The notes: generated from the sequence alone by a model not told the origin. Shown: positions 33,441 through 44,154, numbered from the stretch's first letter. The stretch is 64,000 nucleotides of DNA from Hydrogenophaga sp. (GCA_016741995.1 JACVCO010000004.1:124001-188000); one strand, 5' to 3'. A program made the numbers and translations.

Positions 33441-34196
33441 ATGTGCAACATTTATGGCTCGCTGGATGAGGAACAGCTCGAGCTATTCCTCGGCCTCGAT
33501 GACGGGCTCACCTGGGACTCGCCCACCTGGGCGCCCGTGCTCGGGCCGCGCGCGCAGGGCGTGTTCGTGGCGCAGGGCATGCAGCCGATGGTGGGGCAGT
33601 GGGGAATGATCCCGCCAGGCTCAGCCGAGCGCGTTCCGAGGAAGGCGTCGCGGCCTGGCCAGAAGAAGGGCGACATCCTGGCCACGAACAACGCGCGGCG
33701 CGAGCGCATGAAGACGGCCTTCACGTTCCGCTGGGCCTGGGCCGACGGCCGCCGCTGCCTTATCCCCGCCGCCTGGTACCAGGAGCCCTACTGGGGCATC
33801 ACCCACGAGGATCCGCTCACGCGCTGGGAGAAGAGCGTCGCCTGGCGGTTCGCGCGCGCCGATGGCCAGCCCTGGATGCTGGCCGGCCTGTGGGGCACGT
33901 GGACCGACCCCGAAAGCGGCGAGCTCGTGCACCACTACACGATGCTGACGCAGAACTGCGATGGTCACCCGCTGCTCGCGTTGATGCACAAGCCAGAGAT
34001 CGACCTCAAGACCAAGCAGCCGCTGCCGGTCGAGCGCCAGGACAAGCGCACCGTGGTGCCGATCGAGCGCGGCGACTGGGAAACCTGGCTCGCCGGCACG
34101 GCCGACGAGGCTGAGGCGCTGATTCGAGTGCCGCCTGCCGAGCTATTCAGCCACGGGCCGGCCGACCATTCCAGCCCGGTGCGCCTGCCAGTTTGA
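33441..34196 (+). CDS. SRAP/YedK (HMCES)-family protein
   Basis: Begins MCNIYGSLDEEQ (catalytic Cys2); WGMIPPG, NNARRERMKTAFTFRWAWADGRRCLIPAAWYQEPYW, LTQNCDGHPLLALMHK. Confidence 0.88.
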   Translation: MCNIYGSLDEEQLELFLGLDDGLTWDSPTWAPVLGPRAQGVFVAQGMQPMVGQWGMIPPGSAERVPRKASRPGQKKGDILATNNARRERMKTAFTFRWAWADGRRCLIPAAWYQEPYWGITHEDPLTRWEKSVAWRFARADGQPWMLAGLWGTWTDPESGELVHHYTMLTQNCDGHPLLALMHKPEIDLKTKQPLPVERQDKRTVVPIERGDWETWLAGTADEAEALIRVPPAELFSHGPADHSSPVRLPV

Positions 34197-34204
34197 CCTG
34201 GAAT

Positions 34205-34226
34205 ACACTGGGCCTTTATACAGTGT
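34205..34226. promoter_or_regulatory. Candidate LexA-like dyad ACACTG-N10-CAGTGT
   Basis: Core CTGG-N8-ACAG is one mismatch from CTGT-N8-ACAG; 4 nt upstream of ATG 34230. Confidence 0.5.
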
Positions 34227-34229
34227 TTT

Positions 34230-34595
34230 ATGAAGGCCTCGATCTACCGCTTGCGCGAGCGCGGCCTGGTTCTGCCCAGGCCGGCCACGCCGGTCATGGG
34301 TGAGTTGCTGCTCAAGCGCGAGGCAATGGAGGGCAACCCGCGCGTCGCGCGCCTGGTGTCGGAGTCCCGGCTGGAGATGCTGCCGGCGTTGATCAAGGCC
34401 GACGTCAGCGTGGTGAGTGCGAACGGCATGGTGATCCACGGCATTGAGCTGCTCAGTCGAGGCGGACAGAAGTCGCGCGTGCACGCTGTGCCGCAGACCT
34501 GGTGGGTGTTCGTACTGACGTCGGAGGCGCTCGATCGCTACGACGGCGAGGATCCGTTGGATGCCCTCGAACCGAAGGGGCCGTGTGGCTTTTAG
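34230..34595 (+). CDS. Hypothetical prophage-end protein
   Basis: MKASIYRLRERGLVLPRPATPVMGELLLKREAMEGNPRVARLV... Confidence 0.55.
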   Translation: MKASIYRLRERGLVLPRPATPVMGELLLKREAMEGNPRVARLVSESRLEMLPALIKADVSVVSANGMVIHGIELLSRGGQKSRVHAVPQTWWVFVLTSEALDRYDGEDPLDALEPKGPCGF

Positions 34596-34669
34596 GACGT
34601 CCGTCGGGTCGGCCTGCGTTGAGCGAAAATGCCGCCTTCAACTGCAGCCCTGCAGGCACCCGGCTAGCC

Positions 34670-34688
34670 GGGGGAGTTTTGGGGGAGT
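34670..34688. repeat. Direct repeat GGGGGAGT-TTT-GGGGGAGT, possible integrase arm-type sites
   Basis: Two identical 8-mers ~95 bp inside the tRNA fragment. Confidence 0.4.
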
Positions 34689-34781
34689 GGCGTATCCAGT
34701 GTTGAGCATTGCAGGGCGGGACGTGTTGGAACGGACGGCCGGAAGCCCTGATAAATCAACTACTTAGATACGGCGGGAGAA

Positions 34782-34826
34782 CTACGAACCAAGGGGTCGT
34801 GGGTTCGAATCCTGCCAGCCGCGCCA
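34782..34826 (+). other. tRNA-Arg(ACG) 3'-half fragment, prophage attachment site (attR-like)
   Basis: CTACGAACCAAGGGGTCGTGGGTTCGAATCCTGCCAGCCGCGCCA = anticodon loop to CCA; no 5' half precedes it. Confidence 0.85.
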
Positions 34827-34831
34827 CAATG

Positions 34832-34865
34832 AAAAGCCTGCAGTGCCAATGCACTGCAGGCTTTT
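34832..34865 (+). terminator. Rho-independent terminator
   Basis: AAAAGCCTGCAGTGC-CAAT-GCACTGCAGGCTTTT perfect hairpin plus T tract. Confidence 0.85.
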
Positions 34866-34887
34866 TTCTTTCAGCCTTTGACGTTTC

Positions 34888-35445
34888 ATGAGCAAGGCAT
34901 TCACCCGCGAAACCGACACCGGGGACGACGATCCGGAGGATGCCGCCGTGGCCGTGCCGGGCGGCAAGAACTACATCACGCGCGCGGGTTATGACCGTTT
35001 GCGTCGCGAACTGATGTCGCTGGTGGATGAGGAGCGGCCCAAAGTGGTCGAGGCCGTGCACTGGGCCGCGAAGAACGGGGATCGCTCCGAGAACGGCGAC
35101 TACCTCTACGGCAAGAAGCGTTTGCGCGAGATCGATCGACGCATCCGCTTCCTGACCAAGCGGCTTGAGATCGCCGAGGTGGTCGATCCTTCCTTGCACC
35201 ATGGCCGCGACCAGGTCTTCTTCGGTGCCACGGTGAGCTACATCGACGGTGACGGTCAGGAGATGACCATCACCATCATGGGCACCGATGAAGCCGACAG
35301 CACCCAGGGGCAGGTGAGCTGGGTTGCACCGGTGGCGCGTGCCTTGCTCAAGGCGCGGGTGGGCGATGTGGTGCCCCTGGCGGTGCCTGGTGGCACGCAG
35401 GAGCTTGAGGTGGTGGCGGTGCGCTATCCGGCCCCGGCGGGCTGA
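34888..35445 (+). CDS. greB: Transcription elongation factor GreB
   Basis: NYITRAGYDRLRRELMSLVDEERPKVVEAVHWAAKNGDRSENGDYLYGKKRLREIDRRIRFLTKRLE. Confidence 0.95.
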   Translation: MSKAFTRETDTGDDDPEDAAVAVPGGKNYITRAGYDRLRRELMSLVDEERPKVVEAVHWAAKNGDRSENGDYLYGKKRLREIDRRIRFLTKRLEIAEVVDPSLHHGRDQVFFGATVSYIDGDGQEMTITIMGTDEADSTQGQVSWVAPVARALLKARVGDVVPLAVPGGTQELEVVAVRYPAPAG

Positions 35446-37707
35446 TCAGGTTTTTGGCAAGGCCTTGTAGCGCTGCGCCTTGAGCACCGAGGGGGTTCGC
35501 TTGAGGCTGCGCAGCACATCGGCGAGGTGCTGGCGGTCCCGCACCGACACCGAGAACCGGATGTCGGTCGCGGTCTGAGCGGGCTCGTCACCCATGTCAA
35601 CGTGGGTGATATCGGCCTCGGCCGATGCGATCGACGACGCCACCCGTGCCAGCACGCCTTTGCCGTTGGTTACCGTCACGAGCACCGTGGTGTCGAAGGC
35701 GCGGACCGGCTCATCCGCCCACTCGACCTCGATGAACCGCTCGGCATCACGGCCTTGCAGGCGGCGCGCGGTCGGGCAATCCTCTGCGTGCACCACCAGC
35801 GCCTCTCCGCGCCCCAGATAGCCCACGATGCGATCCCCGGGGATGGGTTTGCAACAAGGGGCGTACTGCACCGAAAGCCCCTCGCTGCCATCGAGCGTGA
35901 TCACGCCTTGCGTGGCCGATTCGTCCCGCCCGGAGCCGTAGCGTTCCTTGCTGATCAACAGGGCATCGGGCTTGAGACCGGTCTCGGCCAGCAGCACGGA
36001 GAGCTTCTTGCCAACCATGTTGGCGATGCGTTTGCCCATGCCGATATCCGACAACAACTCCGCCCGGTTCTTGTTGCCGGTGAAGCGCAACAGTTTGTCC
36101 CACACGGTGGCCAGGTCACCGTCTTCTTCCGGCAACTGCGCGATGCCTTCCGAACGCAAGGCCTGACGCAGCATGCGCTCGCCGAGCTCAAGGGACTTTT
36201 CCTGCGCCACGGCTTTGAGGTGGTGCCGGATCTTCGACCGTGCCCGCCCGGTCTTCACGAAGGACAGCCAGGCCGGATTGGGCTCGGCTTTGTCGTCGGC
36301 GATGATTTCCACCACGTCGCCGTTGGACAACTCGGAGCGCAAGGGCCGCTGTTCGCCGTTGATGCGCCCCCCCACCGCGTGGTGGCCCACGTCGCTGTGG
36401 ATCGCATAGGCGAAGTCGATCACCGTGGCGCCGCGCGGCAACGCCAGAATCTTGCTTTTGGGCGTGAACACGTAGACCGCATCAGGGAACAGGTCAATCT
36501 TGATGTGGTCCCAGAACTCGCTGGCGTCGTGCGTTTCCTGCTGGATGTCGAGCAGCGATTGCAGCCACTGCGTCCCGAGGCGCTGGGAGGTGTCGCTGCC
36601 GGGCTCGTTGGCCTTGTACAGCCAGTGGGCCGCCACGCCGGACTCGGCAACGACGTCCATGCTGTGCGTACGCAACTGGAACTCGATGCTGGTGCCAACG
36701 GGGCCCACCAGTGTGGTGTGCAGCGACTGGTAGCCATTGAGTTTGGGAATGGCCACGTAGTCGCGGAACTTGCCGGGCAGTGGCTTGTAGAGTTGATGCA
36801 GCAGGCCAAGCGCGGTGTAGCAGTCGGCCAGCTCGGGCACGACGATGCGAAAGCCGTAGATGTCGGTGACCTGGGCGAAAGACAGGTGCTTGCTGTCCAT
36901 CTTGCGATAGACCGAGTAGAGCGTTTTCTCCCTGCCCAGGATGCGAACGGACATCCCATGGCGCGCGAAGACATCCTCCACCTCGCGTTGCACGCGCGCA
37001 ATCAGGTCTTTGCGTCGGCTGCGGGCACGCTCCAGTGCCTTGGCCAGTACCTGGTAGCGCCAGGGGTACAAGAAGCGAAACGAGAGATCCTGCAGTTCGC
37101 GGTAGGTGAAGTTCAGGCCCAGTCGATGGGCAATCGGGGCATAGATCTCCAGCGTTTCCGTGCTGATGCGTTGCCACTTGTTGCGGGGCATGTCGCCCAT
37201 GGTTCGCATGTTGTGGGTGCGATCGGCCAGCTTGATCAGGATGACCCGCACATCCTTGGCCATGGCCAGCAGCATCTTGCGGAAGGACTCGGCCTGATTC
37301 TGCTCGCGCGAGGAGAATTCCAGCCGCTCCAACTTGGTGAGGCCATCGACCAGTTCGGCCACCGGGGCGCCGAAGCGCTCCACCAGCTCCTGCTTCGTGA
37401 CTCCGCAATCCTCGATCGCGTCGTGCATCAGCGCTGCCATGAGCGCCTGGGCGTCCAGCTTCCATTCGGCGCATTGCGCCGCCACGGCGATGGGGTGGGT
37501 GATGTACGGGTCGCCGTTCTTGCGCAACTGGCCCAGGTGGGCCTCATCGGCAAAGCGGTAGGCCTGACGGATGCTTTCGGTGTCGCTGGCGCTCAGGTAG
37601 TCGAGCTTGCCCAGCAGCGCCGCAAAACTGGCGGCAGCCGCGCTCGCGGCCGCACTGGCCGCGCCTTGCACCGGGGTGGCCACGGAGCCTTCGGTGGTGG
37701 ACATCAT
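35446..37707 (-). CDS. spoT: Bifunctional (p)ppGpp synthetase/hydrolase (RelA/SpoT)
   Basis: HD domain (LMHDAIEDCGVTKQEL), RelA_SpoT, TGS and ACT domains. Confidence 0.95.
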   Translation of the reverse strand: MMSTTEGSVATPVQGAASAAASAAAASFAALLGKLDYLSASDTESIRQAYRFADEAHLGQLRKNGDPYITHPIAVAAQCAEWKLDAQALMAALMHDAIEDCGVTKQELVERFGAPVAELVDGLTKLERLEFSSREQNQAESFRKMLLAMAKDVRVILIKLADRTHNMRTMGDMPRNKWQRISTETLEIYAPIAHRLGLNFTYRELQDLSFRFLYPWRYQVLAKALERARSRRKDLIARVQREVEDVFARHGMSVRILGREKTLYSVYRKMDSKHLSFAQVTDIYGFRIVVPELADCYTALGLLHQLYKPLPGKFRDYVAIPKLNGYQSLHTTLVGPVGTSIEFQLRTHSMDVVAESGVAAHWLYKANEPGSDTSQRLGTQWLQSLLDIQQETHDASEFWDHIKIDLFPDAVYVFTPKSKILALPRGATVIDFAYAIHSDVGHHAVGGRINGEQRPLRSELSNGDVVEIIADDKAEPNPAWLSFVKTGRARSKIRHHLKAVAQEKSLELGERMLRQALRSEGIAQLPEEDGDLATVWDKLLRFTGNKNRAELLSDIGMGKRIANMVGKKLSVLLAETGLKPDALLISKERYGSGRDESATQGVITLDGSEGLSVQYAPCCKPIPGDRIVGYLGRGEALVVHAEDCPTARRLQGRDAERFIEVEWADEPVRAFDTTVLVTVTNGKGVLARVASSIASAEADITHVDMGDEPAQTATDIRFSVSVRDRQHLADVLRSLKRTPSVLKAQRYKALPKT

Positions 37708-37798
37708 CGCGTAACTGTAGCGCGATGGGGTCGAGCCCGCCTCGGGCAATGTATACAGGCCTTGAGGCGGTCACAGGAATGTGGGCAGCAGAAAACAG

Positions 37799-37822
37799 AA
37801 AAGGCACCGTACGGTGCCTTTT
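37799..37822 (-). terminator. Terminator hairpin downstream of rpoZ
   Basis: Perfect palindrome AAAAGGCACCGTACGGTGCCTTTT. Confidence 0.65.
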
Positions 37823-37841
37823 CTAGGGGGGGGAGGCCGGG

Positions 37842-38045
37842 TCAGACCGGAACCTTCTTGAGCATTTCCAGGCCAACCTTGCCTTCGGCAATTTCGCGCA
37901 AGGCGGTCACACCAGGCTTGTTCTTGCTTTCGATCTTGGGCGCGTGGCCCTGGCTGAGCATGCGCGCGCGGTACGTGGCGGCCAACACGAGCTGAAAGCG
38001 GTTGGGGATCTTTTCCAGGCAGTCTTCGACGGTGATGCGTGCCAT
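37842..38045 (-). CDS. rpoZ: RNA polymerase omega subunit
   Basis: [34 protein letters not shown]. Confidence 0.97.
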   Translation of the reverse strand: MARITVEDCLEKIPNRFQLVLAATYRARMLSQGHAPKIESKNKPGVTALREIAEGKVGLEMLKKVPV

Positions 38046-38062
38046 GCGGGGCTCCGGAGAAA

Positions 38063-38683
38063 TCAGGTGATGTTGAGCGCCCGGAAGGTGTCGCTGCGGG
38101 CGTTGCGTTGGGCCGCGTACTTGAGGCGCTGCGCGTGAACGATGGCCTTGAGGTCGAACAGGGCCCGTTCAAAAAGCTCGTTGATTATAACGAAGTCGAA
38201 GTCGCGGGCATGGACCATCTCGGTGGCGGCGTTCTTGAGTCGGACTTCGATCACATCGGCGCTGTCCTCTGCCCGACGTTCCAGGCGAGAGCGCAGCTCT
38301 TCCCAGCTGGGCGGCAGGATGAATATCAGCACAGCGTTGGGAAAGATGCGCTTGACCTGGATCGCCCCCTGGTAGTCGATTTCCAGCACCACATCGGCGC
38401 CCTGCTTGATGCGCTGTTCCAGCGCCTGCTTCGAAGTGCCGTAGCGGTTGCCGTGTACCTGCGCCCACTCCACAAAGGCGCCTTGCAGGACCATCTGGTC
38501 GAAGGTGTCCTGGCTCACGAAGTAGTACTCGCGGCCATGCACTTCCTGTCCACGTGGCGCGCGCGTGGTATGTGAAATGGAGGGCTGCACGCGGGCGTCG
38601 AGTTCCATGAGTGCCTTCACGAGGCTGGATTTGCCCGCCCCACTGGGGGCGGCGACGACGAACAGGTTGCCGGGGTAGTCCAT
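38063..38683 (-). CDS. gmk: Guanylate kinase
   Basis: [29 protein letters not shown]...[20 protein letters not shown]-type pattern. Confidence 0.96.
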   Translation of the reverse strand: MDYPGNLFVVAAPSGAGKSSLVKALMELDARVQPSISHTTRAPRGQEVHGREYYFVSQDTFDQMVLQGAFVEWAQVHGNRYGTSKQALEQRIKQGADVVLEIDYQGAIQVKRIFPNAVLIFILPPSWEELRSRLERRAEDSADVIEVRLKNAATEMVHARDFDFVIINELFERALFDLKAIVHAQRLKYAAQRNARSDTFRALNIT

Positions 38684-38690
38684 CAGCGGT

Positions 38691-39602
38691 TCATTCAAGG
38701 TTCTGCACTTGCTCACGCATCTGCTCGATCAGCACCTTCATGTCGACCGAGATGCGCGTGAGTTCCAGGCTGGACGATTTGGAGCCCAGTGTGTTGGCTT
38801 CGCGGTGCAGCTCCTGGATCAGGAAGTCCAGCCGTTTGCCGACCTCGCCGCCGCGGGAGAGCAGGCGGTCGATTTCGTCGAGGTGTGAGGACAACCGGGT
38901 CAGCTCTTCGGCCACGTCGATGCGGATCGCGAACGCGGTGGCCTCGGCCAGTGCGCGATCGCGTGCCGCATCGCTGGAGGCGATGGCGCCATTGCCGTCG
39001 GCACCGAGCGCCTCGTTCCAGCGATCAAGGAAACGCTGCCGTTGCTGGTTGACGAGTTGCGGGATCAGCGGCCCCGCCGCGGCGGCCAAGGTGCGCAACT
39101 GGGCGACCCGATCGCTCAACATGGCGGACAAGCGAGTGCCTTCGCGTCCCCTGGCCTCGATCAACTGGGTGATCACGTGGCGGGTCAACTCGGTCACGCG
39201 ATCGTGCATGTCGTCGGGCAGACGGGCCTGGCGTGCCGTGAGCTCCATTACGTCCGCCACCGTCAGGGCCGGCGCCTGGGGCAACCAGGCGCGGATCGCA
39301 TCCTGGGTCGCGAGCAGGCGCTGCAGCTCGGCACTCGAGGGGGCCCGTGATGTTGCATCCTGCCGATTCTCGAACCAGGCCCGCACCTCGACCTTGCCGC
39401 GTTTGAGCGTTTGGGTGAGCAGCTCGCGCAAGGCCGGCTCTGTGGCACGCAATTCCTCGGGGAGCTTGAAGGCAAGGTCGAGAAAGCGGCTGTTGACCGA
39501 GCGGATTTCAACCCCGACGGACGGCCCTGAATCGCTGGCGGCCGGCGTTGCGGCACCGCTTTGCTGGGCGGTGGCGTATCCGGTCATGCTGTAAACTGCC
39601 AT
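38691..39602 (-). CDS. yicC: YicC family endoribonuclease-like protein
   Basis: [13 protein letters not shown]...[21 protein letters not shown]-terminal [22 protein letters not shown]. Confidence 0.95.
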   Translation of the reverse strand: MAVYSMTGYATAQQSGAATPAASDSGPSVGVEIRSVNSRFLDLAFKLPEELRATEPALRELLTQTLKRGKVEVRAWFENRQDATSRAPSSAELQRLLATQDAIRAWLPQAPALTVADVMELTARQARLPDDMHDRVTELTRHVITQLIEARGREGTRLSAMLSDRVAQLRTLAAAAGPLIPQLVNQQRQRFLDRWNEALGADGNGAIASSDAARDRALAEATAFAIRIDVAEELTRLSSHLDEIDRLLSRGGEVGKRLDFLIQELHREANTLGSKSSSLELTRISVDMKVLIEQMREQVQNLE

Positions 39603-39662
39603 CGCTCTGGGCCGGTCGGTGGTGGTGGTCCAAAACGGGGCGTTTCGGAAGCCGATCGAATT

Positions 39663-40673
39663 ATGTCAAAGGTCAAACCCGCACCCTTGCCGCCCGACAC
39701 CGTGATCGGTGGCTATCGCATCGTTCGCAAGCTCGCCGCGGGTGGTTTCGGCGTGGTCTATCTGGCCGTCGACACCGAAGGGCAGCAGGTGGCCGTCAAG
39801 GAATATCTGCCTTCCTCGCTGGCCTCGCGCGCACCGGGCGAGTTGTTGCCCCAGGTGCAGCCCGAAAAACTCTCGCTTTACCGCCTCGGCCTCAAGAGCT
39901 TCTTCGAGGAAGGTCGCGCGCTCGCACAAATCTCGCATCAATCCGTGGTGAGCGTGCTCAACTTCTTCCGCGAGAACGAGACGGTCTACATGGTCATGAA
40001 CTACCTGGAGGGTTCGTCCCTGCAGGAATTCATCATCACCGCCCGCGAACTCAAGAAGCAGAAGGTGTTCCGCGAGTCGACCATCCGTTCGCTTTACGAC
40101 GAGGTGTTGCGCGGCCTGCGCATCGTGCACCAGCACAAGATGCTGCACCTCGACATCAAGCCGGCCAACATCTTCATCACCGACGACAACCGCGCCGTGC
40201 TGATCGACTTCGGCGCTGCGCGCGAGGTGCTGAGCAAGGAAGGCAATTTCATCCGCCCGATGTACACGCCCGGCTTCGCCGCGCCCGAGATGTACCGCCG
40301 GGATTCGTCGATGGGCCCGTGGACCGACATCTACGCCATAGGCGCCTGCATCTACGCCAGCATGCAGGGTTATCCACCCAACGACGCGCCGCAGCGCCTC
40401 GAAAAAGACCGCCTGTCGCTGGCGCTGTCGCGCCTGCGCGGCGTGTACTCCGACAACCTCATCGAGGTGGTCGAATGGTGCATGTCGCTTGACCCGCTCT
40501 CGCGCCCGCAGTCGGTCTTCGCGCTGCAGAAGGAACTCAGCCGCGAAACCGAACGCAGCTACACCAAGCTCACGGTGGCCGAGAAGATGCGCCTGCAGTT
40601 CGACAACATCGTGTCCGACAAACAGAAGTCGCTGCTGCGCAAGTCCACCGACGTCGGTACCAAGTTCCGATGA
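39663..40673 (+). CDS. Serine/threonine protein kinase
   Basis: IVRKLAAGGFGVVYLAVD...VAVKEYLP...LHLDIKPANIFI...LIDFGAAR. Confidence 0.93.
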   Translation: MSKVKPAPLPPDTVIGGYRIVRKLAAGGFGVVYLAVDTEGQQVAVKEYLPSSLASRAPGELLPQVQPEKLSLYRLGLKSFFEEGRALAQISHQSVVSVLNFFRENETVYMVMNYLEGSSLQEFIITARELKKQKVFRESTIRSLYDEVLRGLRIVHQHKMLHLDIKPANIFITDDNRAVLIDFGAAREVLSKEGNFIRPMYTPGFAAPEMYRRDSSMGPWTDIYAIGACIYASMQGYPPNDAPQRLEKDRLSLALSRLRGVYSDNLIEVVEWCMSLDPLSRPQSVFALQKELSRETERSYTKLTVAEKMRLQFDNIVSDKQKSLLRKSTDVGTKFR

Positions 40674-41572
40674 AGTTTTCGGTCTATCAGATCAGCCGCC
40701 AGGGAGGCCGTGAGCGGAACGAGGACCGCATGGGCTATGCCTACACGCGCGAGTCCGGTCTGTTCGTTCTGGCCGATGGCATGGGCGGCCACCCCGAAGG
40801 CGCCATGGCGGCGCAACTGGCATTGCAGACGCTGTCGGCCTATTTCCAGAAGGCAGCCAACCCCACGGTGCGCGAGGTGCCCGAGTTCCTCTCGAGCGCG
40901 CTGATGGCGGCCCACCACCAGATCATTCGCTACGCCGCCGAGAAGGGCATGCTCGACACGCCGCGCACCACGCTGGTGGCGGGGATCATGGAGCGCGGGC
41001 ACATCCATTGGGTGCACTGTGGTGATTCGCGCCTGTACATCGTGCGCGATGGCCAGCTCCTGACGCGCACGCGCGACCACTCCTACATGGAGCAGCAGGC
41101 CCACCTGGGGCGTGCCACCGAGCACATCAACCGCAACATCCTGTTCACCTGCCTGGGCTCACCCGCCAAGCCGGTGTACGACCTCTCCGGCCCCGTGCAA
41201 CTCGTTCAAGGCGATCGCGTGCTGCTGTGCTCCGACGGTTTGTGGGGCACGGTCGAGGACGACGAGATCGTTCACGAGCTCTCCACGCGCCCGCTAGAGC
41301 AAGCGATTCCGGAGTTGGTGGAAACGGCGCTGCGCCGCGGCGGTGCGCGCTGCGACAACGTGACCGTGCTCGCCATGGAGTGGGAAACCGCCGACGAGTA
41401 CCAGACCACGCGCGTGTCCACCGACGACATCGAAGAAGGCGTGTTCGCCTCCACCATCCAGTCGGGCGTGCCCGATCCCACCATCGAAGACCTGGACGAC
41501 GCCGCCATCGAGCGCTCGATCGCCGAGATCAACGCCGCGATCCAGCGCACCGCTGCGGCGCGCAACTCCTGA
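40670..41572 (+). CDS. PP2C-family protein phosphatase
   Basis: [32 protein letters not shown]...[13 protein letters not shown]...LLCSDGLWG. Confidence 0.93.
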   Translation: MKFSVYQISRQGGRERNEDRMGYAYTRESGLFVLADGMGGHPEGAMAAQLALQTLSAYFQKAANPTVREVPEFLSSALMAAHHQIIRYAAEKGMLDTPRTTLVAGIMERGHIHWVHCGDSRLYIVRDGQLLTRTRDHSYMEQQAHLGRATEHINRNILFTCLGSPAKPVYDLSGPVQLVQGDRVLLCSDGLWGTVEDDEIVHELSTRPLEQAIPELVETALRRGGARCDNVTVLAMEWETADEYQTTRVSTDDIEEGVFASTIQSGVPDPTIEDLDDAAIERSIAEINAAIQRTAAARNS

Positions 41573-41600
41573 GTCTTCGGCTTCCCCCGAGGTTTCCTCC

Positions 41601-42329
41601 ATGACGGTTGTTTCCCGACCCGGCCAACGGGCCGCCGATTCCTTGCGCCCGGTGCGTATCACGCGTGGCTACACCATGCACGCCGAGGGCTCGGTGCTCA
41701 TCGAGTTCGGCAACACCAAGGTGCTGTGCACCGCGTCGGTGGAGGAGAAGGTTCCGCCGCACAAGCGTGGCAGCGGCGAAGGCTGGGTGACAGCCGAATA
41801 CGGCATGCTGCCGCGCGCCACCCACACGCGCAGCGACCGGGAGGCCGCCAAAGGCAAGCAGAGCGGGCGCACGCAGGAAATCCAGCGCCTCATCGGTCGC
41901 TCGCTGCGTGCGGTGTTCGATCTGAAGGCGCTGGGCGAGCGCACCATCTCGCTCGATTGCGACGTGATTCAGGCCGATGGCGGCACGCGCACCGCCAGCA
42001 TCACCGGCGCGTTCGTGGCGGCGCAGGACGCGGTGAATCGCCTGATCGCCGACGGCAAGCTCGCCGCCTCGCCGATCCGCGACCACGTGGCCGCCATCTC
42101 CGTCGGCATCCTCGGTGGCGCGCCACTGCTCGATCTGGAGTACGTGGAAGACTCGGCCTGCGACACCGACATGAACGTGGTGATGACCGGCGCGGGCCAC
42201 TACGTCGAGGTGCAGGGCACGGCCGAAGGCGTGGCCTTCACGCGGCGCGAGATGGATGCACTGCTCGCGCTCGCCGAGAAGGGCATTGGCGAGCTCGTGG
42301 CGCTGCAAAAGGCGGCGATGGCCACATGA
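41601..42329 (+). CDS. rph: Ribonuclease PH
   Basis: [35 protein letters not shown]...[17 protein letters not shown]. Confidence 0.97.
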   Translation: MTVVSRPGQRAADSLRPVRITRGYTMHAEGSVLIEFGNTKVLCTASVEEKVPPHKRGSGEGWVTAEYGMLPRATHTRSDREAAKGKQSGRTQEIQRLIGRSLRAVFDLKALGERTISLDCDVIQADGGTRTASITGAFVAAQDAVNRLIADGKLAASPIRDHVAAISVGILGGAPLLDLEYVEDSACDTDMNVVMTGAGHYVEVQGTAEGVAFTRREMDALLALAEKGIGELVALQKAAMAT

Positions 42330-42937
42330 AGCTGGTTCTTGCGTCGAACAACGCGGGCAAGCTCGCGGAGCTTCAGGTGTTGTTCGCGCCGCTGGGGGTG
42401 CAGCTCGTGCGCCAGGCCGATCTGGGCATCCCCGAAGCGCCCGAACCGCACCGCACCTTCGTCGAGAACGCGCTGGCCAAGGCGCGCCATGCCGCGCGCG
42501 AGAGCGGCCTGCCTGCGCTGGCCGACGACGCCGGCCTGTGCGTGGAGGCCTTCGGTGGTTTGCCGGGCGTGGACACCGCCTACTACGCCACGCAGCACGG
42601 CCTGCCCAAGGGCGACGACCACAACGTGACCGCATTGCTCGACCAGATGCGCGACGTGAGCGACCGCCGCGCGGCGCTGGTGAGCACCCTGGTTGCGCTG
42701 CGCCACGCCGACGACCCCGAGCCGCTCGTGGCCACCGGGCGCGCGCCCGGTTTGATCACGCGCGAGCGCGTCGGCGAGCACGGCTTCGGTTTCGACCCGG
42801 TGATGTTCATTCCCGCGCTGGGCCAGACTTTCGCGCAGCTCGACCCGGTGGTGAAAAACCACCACAGCCACCGTGGCCAGGCCGCGCGCGCCATGCTCGC
42901 GCTCATGCGCGAGCGTTGGTTCACCCCCACCCCATGA
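42326..42937 (+). CDS. rdgB: XTP/dITP diphosphatase (RdgB/HAM1)
   Basis: [16 protein letters not shown]...[23 protein letters not shown]. Confidence 0.96.
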   Translation: MKLVLASNNAGKLAELQVLFAPLGVQLVRQADLGIPEAPEPHRTFVENALAKARHAARESGLPALADDAGLCVEAFGGLPGVDTAYYATQHGLPKGDDHNVTALLDQMRDVSDRRAALVSTLVALRHADDPEPLVATGRAPGLITRERVGEHGFGFDPVMFIPALGQTFAQLDPVVKNHHSHRGQAARAMLALMRERWFTPTP

Positions 42938-44154
42938 GCGAGACAGCCGCCTCGCGCGACCCGCGCCACTGGATGCGCCCGGGCACGCTGCAGCTCACGG
43001 CCTTGCCGCCGCTGTCGCTGTACATCCACTTGCCCTGGTGCCTGAAGAAGTGCCCCTATTGCGATTTCAACTCGCACGAGTGGAGCGCCACCGCCGCGCC
43101 CGGTGACCCCATGCCCGAGGCGCGTTACCTCGATGCGCTGCGTGCCGACCTGGAGGCCTCGCTGCCCCTGGTGTGGGGCCGGCCCGTGGTCAGCGTGTTC
43201 GTCGGTGGCGGCACACCCAGCCTGTTCTCGCCCGAGGCGATCGACCGTTTGCTGGGCGACGTGCGCGCGCGCCTGCCGCTGGAGCCCGACGCCGAGATCA
43301 CCCTGGAGGCCAACCCCGGCACCTTCGAGAAAGACCGCTTCCGCGCCTTTCGTGATGCCGGCGTCACGCGCCTGTCGGTCGGTGTGCAGAGCTTCGACGA
43401 CGCAGCACTCAAAGCCGTGGGCCGCGTGCACGATGGCCGCCAGGCCCGTGCCGCACTCGACGAAGCCGCGCAGGTGTTCAACACCTTCAACCTCGACCTG
43501 ATGTACGCCCTGCCAGGCCAGACGCTCGCGATGCTGGAGAGCGACTTGCGCACCGCGCTGTCCTACGCGCCACCGCACCTGTCGGTCTACCACCTCACGC
43601 TCGAGCCCAACACCCTGTTCGCCAAGTACCCGCCCGTGCTACCGGGCGACGACGAGGCCTACGAGATGCTCGATCGCATCACCGCGCTCACCGGTGAAGC
43701 GGGCCTGCAGCGCTACGAGGTCTCGGCCTACGCGCGGCCCGGACACGCCTGCCGCCACAACCTGAACTACTGGCGTTTTGGGGATTACCTCGGCATCGGT
43801 GCCGGTGCGCACGGCAAGCTCAGCTTTGCGCACCGCGTGGCGCGCACGGTGCGCATCCGCGAGCCGCGGCTGTACATGGAGCGCGCGCTGGCGGGCGACG
43901 CGGTGGCCAGCATGGACGAGGTGCCGCGCGCGCAACTGCCGTTCGAGTACATGCTCAACGCGCTGCGCCTGCGCGAAGGTTTCGCCCTGGCCGATTTCAT
44001 GGCCTGCACCGGGCTGCCGCTGTCCAGCATCGACGCACCGCTGCGCGAGGCCGAAGCCAAAGGCCTGATGGTGCGCGACGGCGGCTGGGTGCGCCCCAGC
44101 GAGCGCGGCTTCGATTTCCTCAGCGACCTGCAGGAACTGTTCCTGCCGGCGTGA
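42934..44154 (+). CDS. hemW: HemW-like radical SAM protein
   Basis: LSLYIHLPWCLKKCPYCDFNSHEW...SVFVGGGTPSLFS. Confidence 0.94.
   Translation: MSETAASRDPRHWMRPGTLQLTALPPLSLYIHLPWCLKKCPYCDFNSHEWSATAAPGDPMPEARYLDALRADLEASLPLVWGRPVVSVFVGGGTPSLFSPEAIDRLLGDVRARLPLEPDAEITLEANPGTFEKDRFRAFRDAGVTRLSVGVQSFDDAALKAVGRVHDGRQARAALDEAAQVFNTFNLDLMYALPGQTLAMLESDLRTALSYAPPHLSVYHLTLEPNTLFAKYPPVLPGDDEAYEMLDRITALTGEAGLQRYEVSAYARPGHACRHNLNYWRFGDYLGIGAGAHGKLSFAHRVARTVRIREPRLYMERALAGDAVASMDEVPRAQLPFEYMLNALRLREGFALADFMACTGLPLSSIDAPLREAEAKGLMVRDGGWVRPSERGFDFLSDLQELFLPA

Noticed and set aside
34741-34826. Complete tRNA gene ending at 34826
   Set aside because: Only the anticodon loop through CCA matches tRNA-Arg; upstream bases cannot form the 5' acceptor, D arm or anticodon 5' stem.
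35527-37995. 822-aa plus-strand ORF opposite spoT
   Set aside because: Spurious antisense ORF; spoT is unambiguous on the minus strand.
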